The notes: a model not told the origin generated them from the sequence alone. A DNA stretch of 64,000 nucleotides from Phytoseiulus persimilis (GCA_037576195.1 CM075101.1:34286001-34350000); one strand, 5' to 3'; positions 21,729 through 33,720 are shown, counted from the first letter of the stretch. Made by a program: numbers and translations.

Positions 21729-22740
21729 CTTGGAAAACCGATTTTAGATGATTGATTCGAGAGAGAAGATATCGAGGATGGGAGCCGAGGTTCCTCCATA
21801 AATCGAGTCAATGCGTCCCTCATTTCTTCTCGTTCGTTGTCCGCAAAGGCAGGCATACCGAATGGTGACAGAGCAGTTATAATATCGATCGAAATGAAAA
21901 ATCGGGTGACCCTCCCTCAACTTAGGAACGGAGCGTTCAATTGAGCTGAATTCGCACCGTGCGCGGTATCCCATACATCCGGATAATGGCTTCACGGTCA
22001 GAGTCCCTTATTCCATCTTAGGTGACGGAACCACCGGAAGCGGTGAATGAGTCGAAATCTCGAATGTTCACAATTTGAATTCAAGAATCTTGACCTCGGA
22101 GTACTGTATTCAAGCTAGGCGAAAAATCATAGCTCAAATCGGGACGTGTCAGCCAGGAAGAAAGTGCAAAAAGGGGGGTGCGTCGCATAACTTCGTAACA
22201 AATGGAAGCAGTGAGCCAAGCTAAGGGCACCGAAAACGGCAACTCATGATCCGGGTCTGAATGACACAGACAAGGTGTTGATCTCAGCTCAATAGGACGC
22301 TCCCGTCTGAAGACGTCGAAAAAAAGGGATAGCCTCATTTTGCGTGAAACCGACATCCGGCGTCGTCAGTCCTCTTCCTGGATGAAAATTCTGGGGGCCG
22401 TGATCAAAATGTGGTTCTTCTCGATCGAGGGCTTTTTACGAGCGTAAGTGTCACGCTGCTGGTTTGCTTCTGCGCGATCTGATACGAGATTAGTTGATCA
22501 CACCGGACACGTAAACTTTCTGCAAGTTTCACTGCGAAAACTTATGAAGAAACTAAGACTAGTTAATAGTAGCCATATACGAAGGAACATCCTGTTCTTT
22601 TCCCGCTGCGCGAATATTGCCAGACTACGAATCTTGGAAACCAGCGAAAAACACGATCAAATAGCAGCGTGCTGCAGCGACATTTTCCACCCGCTTTCGG
22701 ATTCGAGCTTTCGAAGCAGACTACGCCGTCCTGGTCCTAG
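21729..22740. other. No gene seen; diverged spacer (copy 2)
   Basis: Begins at the deletion junction where the minisatellite is joined directly to sequence equivalent to 6,568 of copy 1. Compared with copy 1 there are many 1-4 bp length differences. Frames seen in either strand have no motif. Confidence 0.45.
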
Positions 22741-22746
22741 CAAAAG

Positions 22747-23010
22747 TCACACAGCATCGTCTTCTTCCCGAGCTTGGTCAGCCTCGCAGGCGATGGTACC
22801 TGATTCCCCTAGGATGACCCAACCTGCTTTTCGCGCTTCCTGGTTGCGCCACAACTTCCACTCCTCATCGCTGGGCAAGACTTCAAAAAGCAGAAAACTT
22901 TCTTTCTGTTGCCGGTACGAGCACTGTCTTGGCAATCATTGGTCGAACGGGTGTTTTTTCTGCTCTTTCTGTTTCTGCTCTTCGACTACGACGCTGCAGC
23001 CATTCTCGGG
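22747..23010 (-). pseudogene. Remnant F, unrecognised protein (copy 2)
   Basis: Here the minus strand is continuous across YRQQKESFLLFEVLPSDEEW, KLWRNQEARKAGWVILGESG and ACEADQAREEDDAV, then stops. Charged, soluble protein composition and agreement with pieces in copies 1 and 3 suggest a former gene. The long plus-strand frame at 22,448-23,281 (277 codons) is most likely its antisense shadow. Confidence 0.35.
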
Positions 23011-24049
23011 CCTGTATTTTGACTTTACAACACTAGGCGCTAGGAGCTGCTCGCAAGAACTTCAACTCAGTTCACTACTCCCATGCGAAGTATTACAAGA
23101 AATTTTGCTATACATATTTCGCGCTCGTTACTCCCCGTGTCGAATTAACACTTTGATCGGAAGGAACACTAGAGAGTACCCGGTGTGGATTCTCGCAATT
23201 TTCGGAATCGATAAGTTCCAATACCGTTCTGGGGCGAGCAAGACGTCAACTATCCTCCTCGAGGAAAGCGTGAATCTGTAGACACGCTTCTTTCCAGTTT
23301 CCGGGCTCCTCGCTGGTAATGACCGTTGACGTTGGCCGATTGCAACATGGGTGGACCAGAGATGGAGTTCGTGGACAGTTGGCGCCTCCGTCTTCCCCGC
23401 CGGCTGTTTAGGGAGTCTTTACGAACATGAATCCCACCCACCAATTCCAATCCCACCTTAGTGGTAAGCCACTGCAGTTGACAGGCTCCTCTTTTCGATT
23501 CACAGCGTTATTTTTTCAGTATGTGAGTGCAGGGATCATCTCTGAGTACCATCTCCGCCGTCGTCTCATTTCTGAGAGGTTCACCTCACGTTAAGGAGTG
23601 ATTCAGGACGAACTTCCCTCCCACCACAGGCTCGCTCCCATCATCAACTTCTGTCCAGATGTATGTAAGCCGTGCATTCTGCTTGTTTTCAAGGCGGAGT
23701 GTGAATTCCACGCGGCATCCGAATCTCGAAGTTGATGAAGTTCCTGGGTATGTACATTCACACATTTGTTTTTCGCTCATCGCGGTTCCTTATCCAGTTC
23801 GAAATATGCAGAATCAAGACAGCCTTGACCTTGCATGGAAGTTTATTCCAGCGAATGAGGGCGCATAAGGGGGTCGGACGAGTTAACTCATTGTTTCGGC
23901 TCGGGCGAATCGCGAGCGGGCCCATCGTGATTCACATTCTCAATGTTCCACTCCGGTGAGCATGAACTCGCGTTTTTTTTGCGATCTCTTCCTCCTAGGT
24001 GCACGCAGCCAGACGATGATTTGCTCGTGAGCCGATATCAATGGGCGAC

Positions 24050-24680
24050 CTATTGCACGGCAGCAGTCCATTTTTCCCCAAACGCCGACCCCGTGTTCCT
24101 CAACATCACGCCGGCCGTCAATGGAAACCACTCTACCGTCACCGCTCAACACTATCAGAGTCCTGGTAGCCTCTTATTCCAAAGTGCTCGGAGATGCGGC
24201 TGGGAAAAAAGGATTTTTCGACCGGTATCAAGCCACTGATTTATGAACACATTTCGCCTCTCTTTGAGACCACGCTGATGATTTCAAAGACCCTGACTTT
24301 TTGAGAGGGAAGTCCCGAACTCCGAAGCAAACCAGTCGCCGTGGCTCTCCTTCATGTACGACAGCATATTCTCCTCGGTCGGTCAGATGACAGGAAAATC
24401 ACTTCAATTTTCTTCCCGGCTTTCTTCAAATCGTTGTAAACTTCCGCAGTCTCGGGGTGAAATTCCTTAGAATCAATGAAATGCAAATCAGGAACTACCG
24501 GATCGACATGCACACTCCGATAGCTATCCGGGAGCTGCAGGTCCACTCACCGGACACGGTGGACACCAGTGCGCAGGACAAGTATAAGAGAACAATGTTG
24601 TTCTCCGCGAATATTTCAGAAGCGGCTTTCCTTCTTCTTGTGACAGCTTTGATGAGCTGACTTCCAGTGATGATCTCCAT
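24050..24680 (-). pseudogene. Nucleoredoxin-like Nrx-B (copy 2), heavily broken
   Basis: ATG at 24,680 (MEIITGSQLIK), then a shift before KAASEIFAENNIVLLYLS, and another that changes the redox motif region. EVYNDLKKAGKKIEVIFLSS is still readable, but RSEENM is broken, and the C-terminal LSGDGRVVSIDGRRDVEEHG lies in yet another frame. At least four indels make it the most decayed Nrx-B. Copies 1, 3 and 4 do not share most of these breaks. Confidence 0.7.
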
Positions 24681-25129
24681 GTTCAACTGTGAGTGCGAAT
24701 ATCAGCTTTGAGATACGTTCGGAGCGGATTTTTCTGAGCTAGTTCGCCACTCTTCGGAGGTGGATCCGAAATCTCAAAACAGGATCAGCCTCAGAATATC
24801 GCCGCATTGAGGCAAGGAGTGTTCATCCTAATTGACGCGGGGTCAGGCTCGAAGATCAGCGACTCAAACATGTCTACATGAAAGCTCTCATTTCGTGCGC
24901 GTTGTCATCATAGAAAAATTGTGGTAAACCGAGACCTTGAGAGTTATCTTCCGGAAAAGTGGAACAAACTGAAGACCTGATGAATGGCCAGTCGAGAGAG
25001 AAATCATTTCTTCTCGAAGTGTGGAAAGAGTTCTCCTTTCGTCATGGATTCTCGATTCAGAATCGGTTGCTCGTGGATTTCGATCTTCTCCATCGTTTCG
25101 GTCTCCAACAAAAGACGCATGTTTGGACT

Positions 25130-25720
25130 CAGGGTACAAACTCGTCCTCGATTCCAGCAAGCCTTGAATGCCGTCCTCAGCTCGCCGCTTTGGAACGACT
25201 CCTCTCACAGAATCATGCACCATTGATGGTCGCAGAAGCAGGACCTTATTTCTGTAAAAATGTCCCTCTAGGTGGCGGTAACAGCCTCTTCTGTTCCTCG
25301 AGTTCCCAGAGCGGCTTCTCGGGCCCTCAGCCGCCGTTTCGTGGGATGACCACCACCGCGGCCACCACTTGTCTCAGAGCCAAATTGAAGTCACCTGAAA
25401 AGCTGTCCGGAAGATCAGCGCATCATTGAGCAAATTGATATCCGGAATTCGCTCCAACGAGAGTGAGCCAAGATTCGAGACAAAGAACAAGGATCTCATT
25501 TCACCGTCCTCGCTCACATTGAGCTCAACGATCCTTCTGTCGATGGGATATGCGCTTGAACACGGCTTCTCAGGCATCCCATCATCAGCTACTCGTGTGT
25601 CGTCATGGGTGACGAAACCAAATCCCGGTCACATCATCCATGATCTCATCCCGTTTTGCGTAGGACTCCAGCGTGACGTTCACTCAGATACACGTCATTA
25701 GCGCCCTGCTACTGTGATTG
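25130..25720 (-). pseudogene. hnRNP A/B-like RRM gene remnant (copy 2, right cassette)
   Basis: Keeps the pieces RRIVELNVSEDGEMRSLFFV and RNKVLLLRP, then VHDSVRGVVPKRRAED, which align with an RRM linker and second-RRM end. Slightly different changes from copies 1 and 3 show independent decay. Confidence 0.48.
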
Positions 25721-26155
25721 CACCCGAGTTCTCAGGAAACGAGTTGTGGGAGAAATTCGGGTTTGAAAGCTCAGGGAGCGCGAATGCGGAATACCCACGA
25801 GACGCTGTCGTCCATCGTAGTGCTTTCCGATTCAAGATACTGATACGGTATTCAAGCGCCTGCCGCCATGCTAGAGTCAGAATCGCTGACCTCTGATACA
25901 CACAGCGACGCGAGCCCCTGAAGTGTCGCCCGAGACTGCCAGCGGCGAGTGAACTGTGAAACAGAGGTCCTCCGTTTTGTAAGATGGGCTCCTCGCCTAT
26001 TTTTGGACATACCGCTCTTTGATACTGTGAAAGTTGTAAGGAAAGACGAGCCATTTCGGTCGTTGGGCAATCTCACGAGATCCGCAAAAAACGGCGGAAC
26101 AGCGAAGAGTCAAGTGGCATTCGGATCGGTGCTGCAATACTCTGAAATTTGAGCC
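25706..26155 (+). pseudogene. Family E remnant upstream of Nrx-C (copy 2)
   Basis: The best-preserved N-terminal part of the family: IAPEFSGNELWEKFGF, then ANAEYPRDAVVHR. Later, in another frame, APRLFLDIPLFDTVKVVRKD. The LDT-RRE block between is damaged. Family not recognised. Confidence 0.4.
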
Positions 26156-26580
26156 TGAAAGATACTAATCTAAGAAGGAAACTTTTCTATCGAAGTTATC
26201 TCGTGCCGATGCTTCCACGCTCTCCGACCGGTTTGATCGAAACACGCACCGGTCCTATAAGCGGCACGCGTTGCTGGTCCCGATTGTCGCCATGTGTCAA
26301 GTAGTCTAATCTATTCCTTTTCAATATCAGTCGCAAGTCCGAGGACCATCTTGTCTTGCCTCAGAGTTTCGGAAAGATGAGCCAAAGTTCCCATGTCCTC
26401 CGGTTCGCACTAATTTAAGAATCTGGGAACACATCGAACGGCAGAGTGATGGGCTTGGTCACGCTGCGTCCCCGAGTCCTTTTCTGCGAATGAGAGCCGC
26501 TTCCCAGGTAGGGGCTCCCGGTGATCACAGATCTCGCATATTGCGGGATCAGGCGGTTGCTGTCAGGGTCGGTACCCAGC

Positions 26581-26776
26581 TTTTTTTTGGGGGGGCCAAG
26601 GATGTGATATAGATGATGATCATCGTCGCGAGATTTCCATGACGCAATCAACATGGTTTTCAAACCTGTGAGAATTTTCCTGATAAGATTGAAAAAAAAA
26701 AAGGACTTTTTCGTCCATCAATGTAGAGTATAATCTACCCTTCTCAATATTACCGAAAAGTTTTGGGGGGGGGGGG
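26581..26776. other. Insert bounded by T/G homopolymer tracts (copy 2 only)
   Basis: A run of 8 T then 7 G at 26,581-26,595 and a run of 4 T then 12 G ending at 26,776 border about 170 bp not found at this place in copies 1 or 3. There, the sequence upstream of the Nrx-C ATG continues differently. The right tract abuts the Nrx-C start almost directly. Its nature is unclear. Confidence 0.5.
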
Positions 26777-26778
26777 TC

Positions 26779-27170
26779 ATGGAGCTTATCATTGGAAGTC
26801 ACCCGTTCGAGACTAATGGGACGAAAAAAGACGCTTCCGAGATATTCGCGGAGAAACGACATCGTGATCTTATACCGTTCTGCGCATTGGTGCGAACCAA
26901 GTCGGTGAGGGCTCCAGCAGCCGTGAGAGCAGCTCGCAACTTCCGAAGCATTCCATAACCGGAACGAGTGGTTTTATGATCCGCCTATCATCAATTCCAG
27001 GCGTTTCGCTCCGATACTGAGGGGGTATACAATGATTTGGAGACAGCTGGAAAGAAAATCGAGGTGCTTTTCCTGTCCTCTGATAGGACCGAGAGAGAAA
27101 CGATAGCGTACATGAGGGAGCTGCACGGCGACCGGTTTGCTCTCGAGTTCGCGAAACGAGTTCACGTGCC
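26779..27170 (+). pseudogene. Nucleoredoxin-like Nrx-C (copy 2), truncated
   Basis: ATG at 26,779 (MELIIGSHPF). Exon 1 carries an extra base in the FAEND region, shifting frame before the redox motif, which in the other frame is again CEPS-like. Exon 2 keeps KKIEVLFLSSDRTERE and the HGD block, and ends as in copy 1. Its 5' neighbour is the homopolymer-bounded insert, so any native upstream sequence is gone. Confidence 0.65.
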
Positions 27171-27407
27171 TAGATCGGCTCAACTGAGTCATACGCTCTC
27201 TGCATGTTCCCGCCCTAATTCCCCTCTGATCTCTAGTTTCATCCGATCGCGGTTCAGAAGTACGTTCTCGCAGGACCTCGAGCCATGATTCTCGTTGCTC
27301 AAGTGTTTCGGACGAATCGAGTTCAGCATGACGTTATCCGTCATCTCTGTGACGCGCATTTCGCTGCGGTCCCGTTTCTTGGACTTTCCGTTCGCGAGTT
27401 TCTGAAC

Positions 27408-28085
27408 CTCGGAGGACTGGCCTCATCCGCTCAGCAACGGACGTCGAAGCTTAAGCCCCTGCCGCGAGAAATCCTGGGAGTCGTAACAACCAGGAGTGGA
27501 CTGTGGAACAACAATCGAGCACGGCGTTGTACGGCACCGCTATTGGCCAACGCTCCAGCATAAGCTGTTGAAACCCATGTCAGGTCTACGGGCGTTCCTA
27601 TTCTGAAAAACGGGGATCTGAAGGGAGGAAGTTTCCCGACGCCAGATGGTTGACAACACCGCCGATGATCTCTGCTGGAAAAATGCGCTGGATCTGAGCA
27701 CACAGAAGCGTAGCGACGGGGGGGGGGGGGGGGCCCACGGGACTCATCGGCTGGGCATCAGAATGCGTTTCCGTGCCTGGTAGATTGGGGACTTGCGTTC
27801 TTCCCCTGAGATTTTTTCTCGGAGATCCTCGATATATAGAGGCGAAGATCCATCGTCGCAACGGATATTTCTCACATCTCTTCAGATTTCAAAACGCACT
27901 CATCGTCCGCTCATAGCTCGAGATTTCTAAAACCACACCGCATCGTCGGCTCATTTGACGGCGAGTGGAGATGTGTTCGGCGGGGGTTGGCTCACGACGC
28001 CGGTGACCGGAAACGAGAGACGGGGAGAAAAGAATGAGAGGGTTGTTGGAAGCTGGGGAGAAAGCGTGGAGGGAATGCGTTCCAC
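27408..28085. other. Extra ~680-bp block (copy 2 only) with a 16-base G run
   Basis: Relative to copies 1 and 3, in which gaacctc runs straight into caccgacgcat, copy 2 has about 680 extra bases, including 16 G at 27,718-27,733 and an AT-rich tatata stretch near 27,830. No terminal inverted repeats, target duplication or protein motif seen. It is either an insertion in copy 2 or a deletion in the common ancestor of copies 1 and 3. Confidence 0.45.
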
Positions 28086-28521
28086 CGACGCATGATTCAC
28101 CGTCAAGTGACGTTTCGTGAGAGAGCAGGTGATGACAAATCTCTAGAATCATTCCTGTCAGTATGTTTGTTGACCGTCGAAGACTCCAATCGGTGTTCTC
28201 TGACTGATTGCTGAGGGGAAGAACGGTCCGATAAACGTTCGTCTTGATCCAGGAATCGTATTTTCTGTGTTCCCACAAATAATTTAAAGTATGTACCCGA
28301 ATTCCGAGCATTCTAAGCGAGATTCGTTCGATGACGACTTCGGACTGCGTTCTCCACAACAAAGATGTCTCCCACAATCGTATGGTAAGCGCCACATTCA
28401 CAGGAGCATTTCCGGAGCGAAAAACCCTGGAACGTAATGGTACTTTAAGCGCACGTGATAAAGACGTATCCATCTCTAGCGGAACGATTCTAATTCGATA
28501 ATCGTTATCCCCTTTGAACAA
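27889..28521 (-). other. Gene G, longest open version (copy 2), unrecognised
   Basis: A 210-codon open frame beginning MFKGDNDYRIRIVPLEMD. The central part has alternating hydrophobic residues (VNVALTIRL, SEVVIERISLRMLG), then WEHRKYDSWIKTNVYR. Copies 1 and 3 keep short parts in broken frames. The pattern of a beta-rich segment followed by W..I.. is vaguely like a MATH domain, but I would not assign it. The C-terminal third (after HETSLDGES) runs into the copy-2-specific block, so the true end is uncertain. Confidence 0.4.
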
Positions 28522-28654
28522 GATACACCACTCGCTAGATTTTCAAAACGGTTGGAACGAGCTCAGATGTGTTCGTAGCGTCTCGCGCATCGCATTCCTG
28601 GCGGAACCGATCGAAGACTCTTCCAACCACAAGGCTGCTGCTGAGGCCAGAGAT

Positions 28655-30443
28655 CGAAAAAATATTCGGCTCAGGGTCAAAAAAAAAACTAAAAAAACTG
28701 TCGTTGGTCACCCTGAATTCATCGAATTCATGCACTAACTCCAGAATATTTGATGGTGGAAGGCCTCGAGCCAGAGAAGATCATATTCTGAGCCGTGAAA
28801 CACACGGAACACAGCCGCCCGGACCCCCCTGAAGTTCGATCGGATCGATCCCATGAACTACCTGCTGGACCGATGAGAACCGAGCAGATTGGGAACCGAA
28901 AATGTCATATCTCCGTTCAGGAGTTCAGAGCTCATGAAGTGGGTTTGGAAAGCAGAATCCAGGTTTCCGATCACCCCTCCAGCTTTTATGGTCAGATGAT
29001 CCCGGAACCAACTTCTAACTTGGAATGTAATGGTCGGATTGGTCCCGGAATCAACCCTCTACTTTTAAAATGTATGTGTCAGATTGATCCCAGAACCACT
29101 CTTCTAGACTTGGAGAGTACATGGTAAACAGACGAAAAAATTGGTCCCGGAATCACCCCTTCAAAGTTGGAAAGTTATGGTCGATTGGTCCCCTGAATCA
29201 CCCCTTCAGCTTTCGAAAAGTATGGTCAGATTGGCCCCGGAATCATTTCTCTAGCTTCCGAAAAGTTTCGGTCAATTTGCCCCGGAATCACCCCTCCAGA
29301 CTTGGAAAAGTATGGTCAGATTGGCGCTGGAATCACTCCTTCAGCTTTCAAAAAGTATGGTCAGATCGATCCCCGTAATTACCCGCCCAGACCCCCGAAA
29401 GCATGGGCAGTTTGGCCGGCCCGGAATCGCCCCTCCAGCTTTTGGAAGTATGATCAGATTGGTCTCCGAAATCCCCCCTCCAGCTTTCAAAAAGTAATGG
29501 TCAGATTGGTCCCAGAATCACCCCTCCAGACTTTCAAAAGTAATGGTCAATTGGTCCCGGAATCACCCCTCCGGACTTGGAAAGTAATGGTCAAATTGGT
29601 CCCGGAATCACCCCTCTAGACTTGGAAAGTAATGGTCAGATTGGTCCCGGAATCATTCCTCTAGACTTGGAAAGTAATGGTCAGATTGGTCCCGGAATCA
29701 CCCGCCGGCTTTTAAAGAGATCGTTGAATACATGAAACGGCGCAACGGTCTACAGAACACCCTCGGAGCGAAGGTTGAAGCCGGAGGGTGGGGGACTAGG
29801 AACTCACGACTACAACAGATAAAGGCCACCAACCTAACCGACTTCCCGGGCCTGATGCGTGAGGATTCACCCCTGTTGACTTCAGGACCGTTCCAACTCA
29901 AGCTGGCATGTCGGCATGATTCCGAGATCAATCTGACCATACTTTTCCATGTCTGGAAGGGTGATTCCGAGACCAATCTGACTATTACTCTCCAAGTCTG
30001 GAGGGGTGATTCCCGAGCCAGTCAGACCATACTTTTCAAAAGCTGGCGGGGGATTCCGGAACCAGTCTGACCATACTTCTCAAAGCTGGAGGGGTGATTC
30101 CAGAACCAGTCTGACCATACTTTTCAAAAGCTGGAGAGGTGATTCCGGGGCAAATCTGACCATACTTTTGGGTGTCTGGGCGGCTGATTCCGGTATCGAT
30201 CGGCTCAGACCATAATTTTCCCTGGCTCGGGGCCTTCCAGGGCCTTCTGAGCATTTGTAAGCTTCCAAATCTCGCTCGGTTCTCATCGGGTCCAGGAGAT
30301 GCTTATGCTGTAAAAAAAAAAGCGAGGCACCCAGGAGCCCGCCGACCACAGAAAGTATTCTCTTGGGATGGGGTATGCGACACATGTATCTCATTTGAAT
30401 CCCCGATCCAAGAAAAGTTCCCAGGAACTGCAAAGACCCTCTC
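28655..30443. mobile_element. Foldback-type element (copy 2), rearranged
   Basis: The outer part of the left arm is deleted. The element begins near aaaaaatattcgg, followed by an out-of-order piece of arm (28,863-28,970). The left minisatellite is expanded to about 16 units (28,970-29,702, against about nine in copy 1). The core is at 29,703-29,919. The inverted right array (29,920-30,185) is followed by a right arm that lacks the segment equivalent to about 14,970-15,310, and reaches the outer end near 30,443. Confidence 0.7.
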
Positions 30444-30685
30444 TCGCGAAGCAGAACCGGGATTTCCGAGGTCGTCGAGAATATTTTTCAAGACTTCGCA
30501 GCTAACCACCGAGGCGATTTCTTGGTGGATCATGTCGAAGTACGGTCCCGTGTTGTACTTCGCACTGAATTCGGGGAGCGTCAATATGTACACAAATCTA
30601 GAGTGGTCAAACGCATCCCCATGTCGAGGAACAGTGGGTTCAGAAACAGCAGACTTCCGAGAGTTGGTCATGTCTCAATATTCAC

Positions 30686-31565
30686 AGGTATACACGATGA
30701 TCTGACAGTGCTCCTGACACCTACAGGCGCGATCTTGTCAGATCTTGCGCTAGGTGTCGATTGATGGTCCGAACGTTGAGGGTGCTGGAGTCCTCTGTCG
30801 ATTCCTTGGAGACCGCTTCCGTGAGCTCATTGCGATGATCACGAGGAAAATTTCGAAAAATGGATTGGACATACAGAATTGTCGAGGCCAGGTCTATTGA
30901 TGAGGCTGTTTCTGGCGAGTGGGAACTCGGGAATCCAACTCGCGCGAAGGCCATCTATCCTAGGGCAGCCTTCATCGCTTGCACCTACCGTTGAATTCAG
31001 CCGCACTCTACGCAGCGTCGGAGACAGTGTCTTTGAACGCAACCTCTAGTAACGTCCGTCGGATCATTAGAGGAGGGCTGTTTCGTACTTTTCTCCTTCA
31101 ACTCATTGCTTTTATAGACTCAGAGCTGTTATCGGCCATGGAGTCTAACGTCTCGTAGAGACCCGCTGGAGTGCGAGGCACGGCGCCGTCGATCAAAAGG
31201 CACTTCCCTAGTTCAATATTCATACTGGGAAGCCCCGCCTGCGATTCCCGTAAGAATTCGGCAACGAGAGCGGGAGCTGGAGCGCTCCCCAAAAATATGC
31301 TCTGCTTTCCATTCGTCTACCACCTCGGCTTCTGGACTTCTGTTCTGAAGCAAGTCGACGACGCCCAGGGCTTCACAAATTGAAGGGCTTGACGTTGAGG
31401 AATGCGCCGCGAAGATCAGCGCTTTTCACAGGTACCAAACAGGAAATGACGAGCAGCTCCTCGATGATGCGTTCAGCTGTGGAGAACCACTTCATGCTCA
31501 GGTCTCGATTTACATGCAGCCTACGCAATCGAGCTCACGTTCCTCCCGTATCTCTGAATGAAGAT
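30686..31565 (-). pseudogene. Remnant H, protein-coding relic at copy 2/3 junction
   Basis: About 880 bp absent at the copy 1/2 and copy 3/4 junctions. The minus strand shows protein-like pieces in several frames: MKWFSTAERIIEELLVIS, RGAFLNVKPFNL, MNIELGKCLLIDGAVPRTPA and LRRVRLNSTVG. Spaced leucines and LRRVRLN suggest a leucine-rich-repeat or F-box protein, but only tentatively. Breaks between pieces indicate decay. Confidence 0.35.
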
Positions 31566-32964
31566 CATTCTCATCAGAGGGGGTTGCGGAGCGACATAAG
31601 CCGATCACTGAAAATAATTGTGGAGGACATGGAGACGAGATTCGAGCAGCTTCAGGAAATCAGGGTAGCAGATTTTCTACACTCCTCCCGTCCAAGCTGT
31701 TCGACCCGTCTTCCAGCTGCAATTCTGTCAATGTTGCTGGAGAGATCGACCCCGTCGAATTCCCGATTGAGAGGCAACGTTTAGTCAGTTTTGCTTCTGC
31801 CTCCGATCAGGGAACGATAATGAGAGCTTGGCCCTTGGATCTGCTCAAAGTCATCGATCTATTTAGCCTGAATATATCAGTCCCAAATGTTGTGATAATG
31901 CTCCGGCTTTTTCTAACGCTCGGCATGAGTGTTGCCGCTTGCTAGCGGAATCTCATCATGAACTCTCTATCGAGCAATCCGTCACTAATGAGTCAGATTT
32001 CATCAAATCACAGATCCTGGGCATCGTGGAGCCTCGCCACGCCACTGCTGAGCACCCCTTCTGCTCTTTCGGGCCCTTTTTCGGCGTGATTCTTGGGTTC
32101 CGAGGATCACACTCGGATGTCAGCCGGATCCGGGATCACGCTCTGAATGCAACGGTATTTCCTGACGAAAAATACGGCGGCCGCGATGCCGAGATCCTGA
32201 TAAGAATCGCTTCCCCACACTAGAATAAGCTGGAGAAATTTTGAGCAGAATCCGTCACCCTGGACGGAAATCGCCCACCTCTCCGCTTGACCCTCGCAAT
32301 CCTGGGGCTCATTCCTGAATCTGGGAAGAACGCCGCCCTCCGTCTCATATGTTTGTCCAACGCTATGGCAGGAGCTGCTACGAAGATCATGAACTATACG
32401 CTTCCAGATGAGCTGAAATGAAGAACCCATCATCATTCTGATGGATTGTAAAGATACAATGACACTTTGATGAGAACAGGATATCTGCGTACCTGCGATG
32501 AATTCTGAGAACCAACCTTGGGAACCGATGGACATTGGAGAAAGTATGAGATGAAGGTTTTGGTCTCTGGGCCGACGCAAAGGAGATGGCCATACGAATC
32601 ATCCGAAGCTAGAAAACTGTCTCAACGGCGGCCTGCCACGTTTTCGTTTGGACCCCTCCCTGGTCGCCCCTGGTAGGAACCTCACGGAGATCTGGTGTGA
32701 GGGGAAGAACCGAGAACCGAGTCCCATGACTCGGACGAGGAGAGTCTCTTGTAGTTTGAATGGAGTGTGGTATGGAACTGGGAATTCGAACGTAGCAGAG
32801 TGGTGGTGGAGGGATGATAGATGTTTTCAAATCTGCTTGAATGTCGAGGCTCTTGTTTCCCCCGTATGCAATGGGTTATAAACTCGACAATCTTCCGGAA
32901 CAGATTTGAACATTTTCCGGAGCTGCTTCTAATATCCTCGGCTTCGGTTCCCGTCGAACCTTAC

Positions 32965-33305
32965 AGACGAGTTGATATCACCTGGAGACCTTTTTTGAGA
33001 AACACATCATTGAGCTGTGCCATACCAAGAACTCGCTTCGAAGGGAACGAATCAGGACTCGGAATAGAGAACTGGAATGAACTATCCAGAACCTCGCTCA
33101 CCTCGGGCTCATCGTTCCTACTGTCGAGGACAAATGCGAATAGATTTGAGTTCTCGCGGACATTGCGTCATCGACTATTTGAGTCGACATAGGTGACGGA
33201 ACCGAATCCCCGTGAGGTTTTAGTATCCGAGTCCATCATGACCACAGAATGCATGATCTCATCTCATTTGCAGTGATACTCAAGCAGAGCGTTCACCAGC
33301 TCCGC
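32965..33305 (-). pseudogene. hnRNP A/B-like RRM gene remnant (copy 3, left cassette)
   Basis: Same block as 1,200-1,560, with the single 30-base unit as in copy 1 and several substitutions of its own. The segment with VTYV and the codons after it remain recognisable. Confidence 0.45.
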
Positions 33306-33371
33306 GAGGGGCCATGCCACACGGCATATTCGTTCAGAATCGTAATCACACTCGAATTTTCCGGAGAGTAG

Positions 33372-33720
33372 TTGTGCGATAATCCGGGCTTTCGAGATTT
33401 CTGGATCGCGAAGACAGAATATCAACGTGACGCGGACTTCCATGGTAGAGTTCTCTGGGTAAGGGGAACTATGCAGCATTTAAAAGCTCGCCGTCGTGGC
33501 CAAAGGGATCCCAACACTCTCGATACAGAGCGACGTGATATTTTGAAGTGCCGCGCCGAGACTGACAGAGGTGAGGAATTCGTGGAGGAGACCCTCCCGA
33601 TTTCGTCCGAGGCGCTCCCCACCGTACTTATACGTTCCGCCCTTTGATACTGTGGTAACTGCTCGGAGACGAGCCGTTTCGGGCGTCAGACAATCAGACG
33701 AATTGAAGACGAAGACAGTC
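33372..33720 (+). pseudogene. Family E remnant (copy 3), longest readable form
   Basis: A 91-codon open frame (33,372-33,647) joins FRDFWIAKTEYQRDADFHGR, VLWVRGT, DPNTLDTERRDILKCR and EEFVEETLPISSEA. In the next frame PYLYVPPFDTVVTARRRAV and SGVRQSDELKTKTV run to a stop at about 33,720. This end aligns with the flank relative (LYLDVPFFSIVTAVRE). It gives the fullest picture of the family: about 110 residues or more, basic in the middle, no membrane segment. Function unknown. Confidence 0.45.

Larger units (their letters stand above)
15962..31766. repeat. Tandem unit, copy 2 (right half diverged)
   Basis: Period about 15.8 kb. From 15,962 to about 21,728 it matches copy 1 closely. It then jumps: about 830 bp equivalent to 5,735-6,567 of copy 1 are missing. 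From there to about 31,560 it is strongly diverged from copies 1, 3 and 4, with dozens of 1-5 bp indels. It also carries blocks the others lack (about 27,408-28,085 and about 30,686-31,565). Confidence 0.92.

Noticed and set aside
22448-23281. 277-codon plus-strand frame in copy 2
   Set aside because: Ser/Cys/Arg-rich with no motif. It lies antisense to remnant F, which has more protein-like composition, and it is not open in copies 1, 3 or 4.
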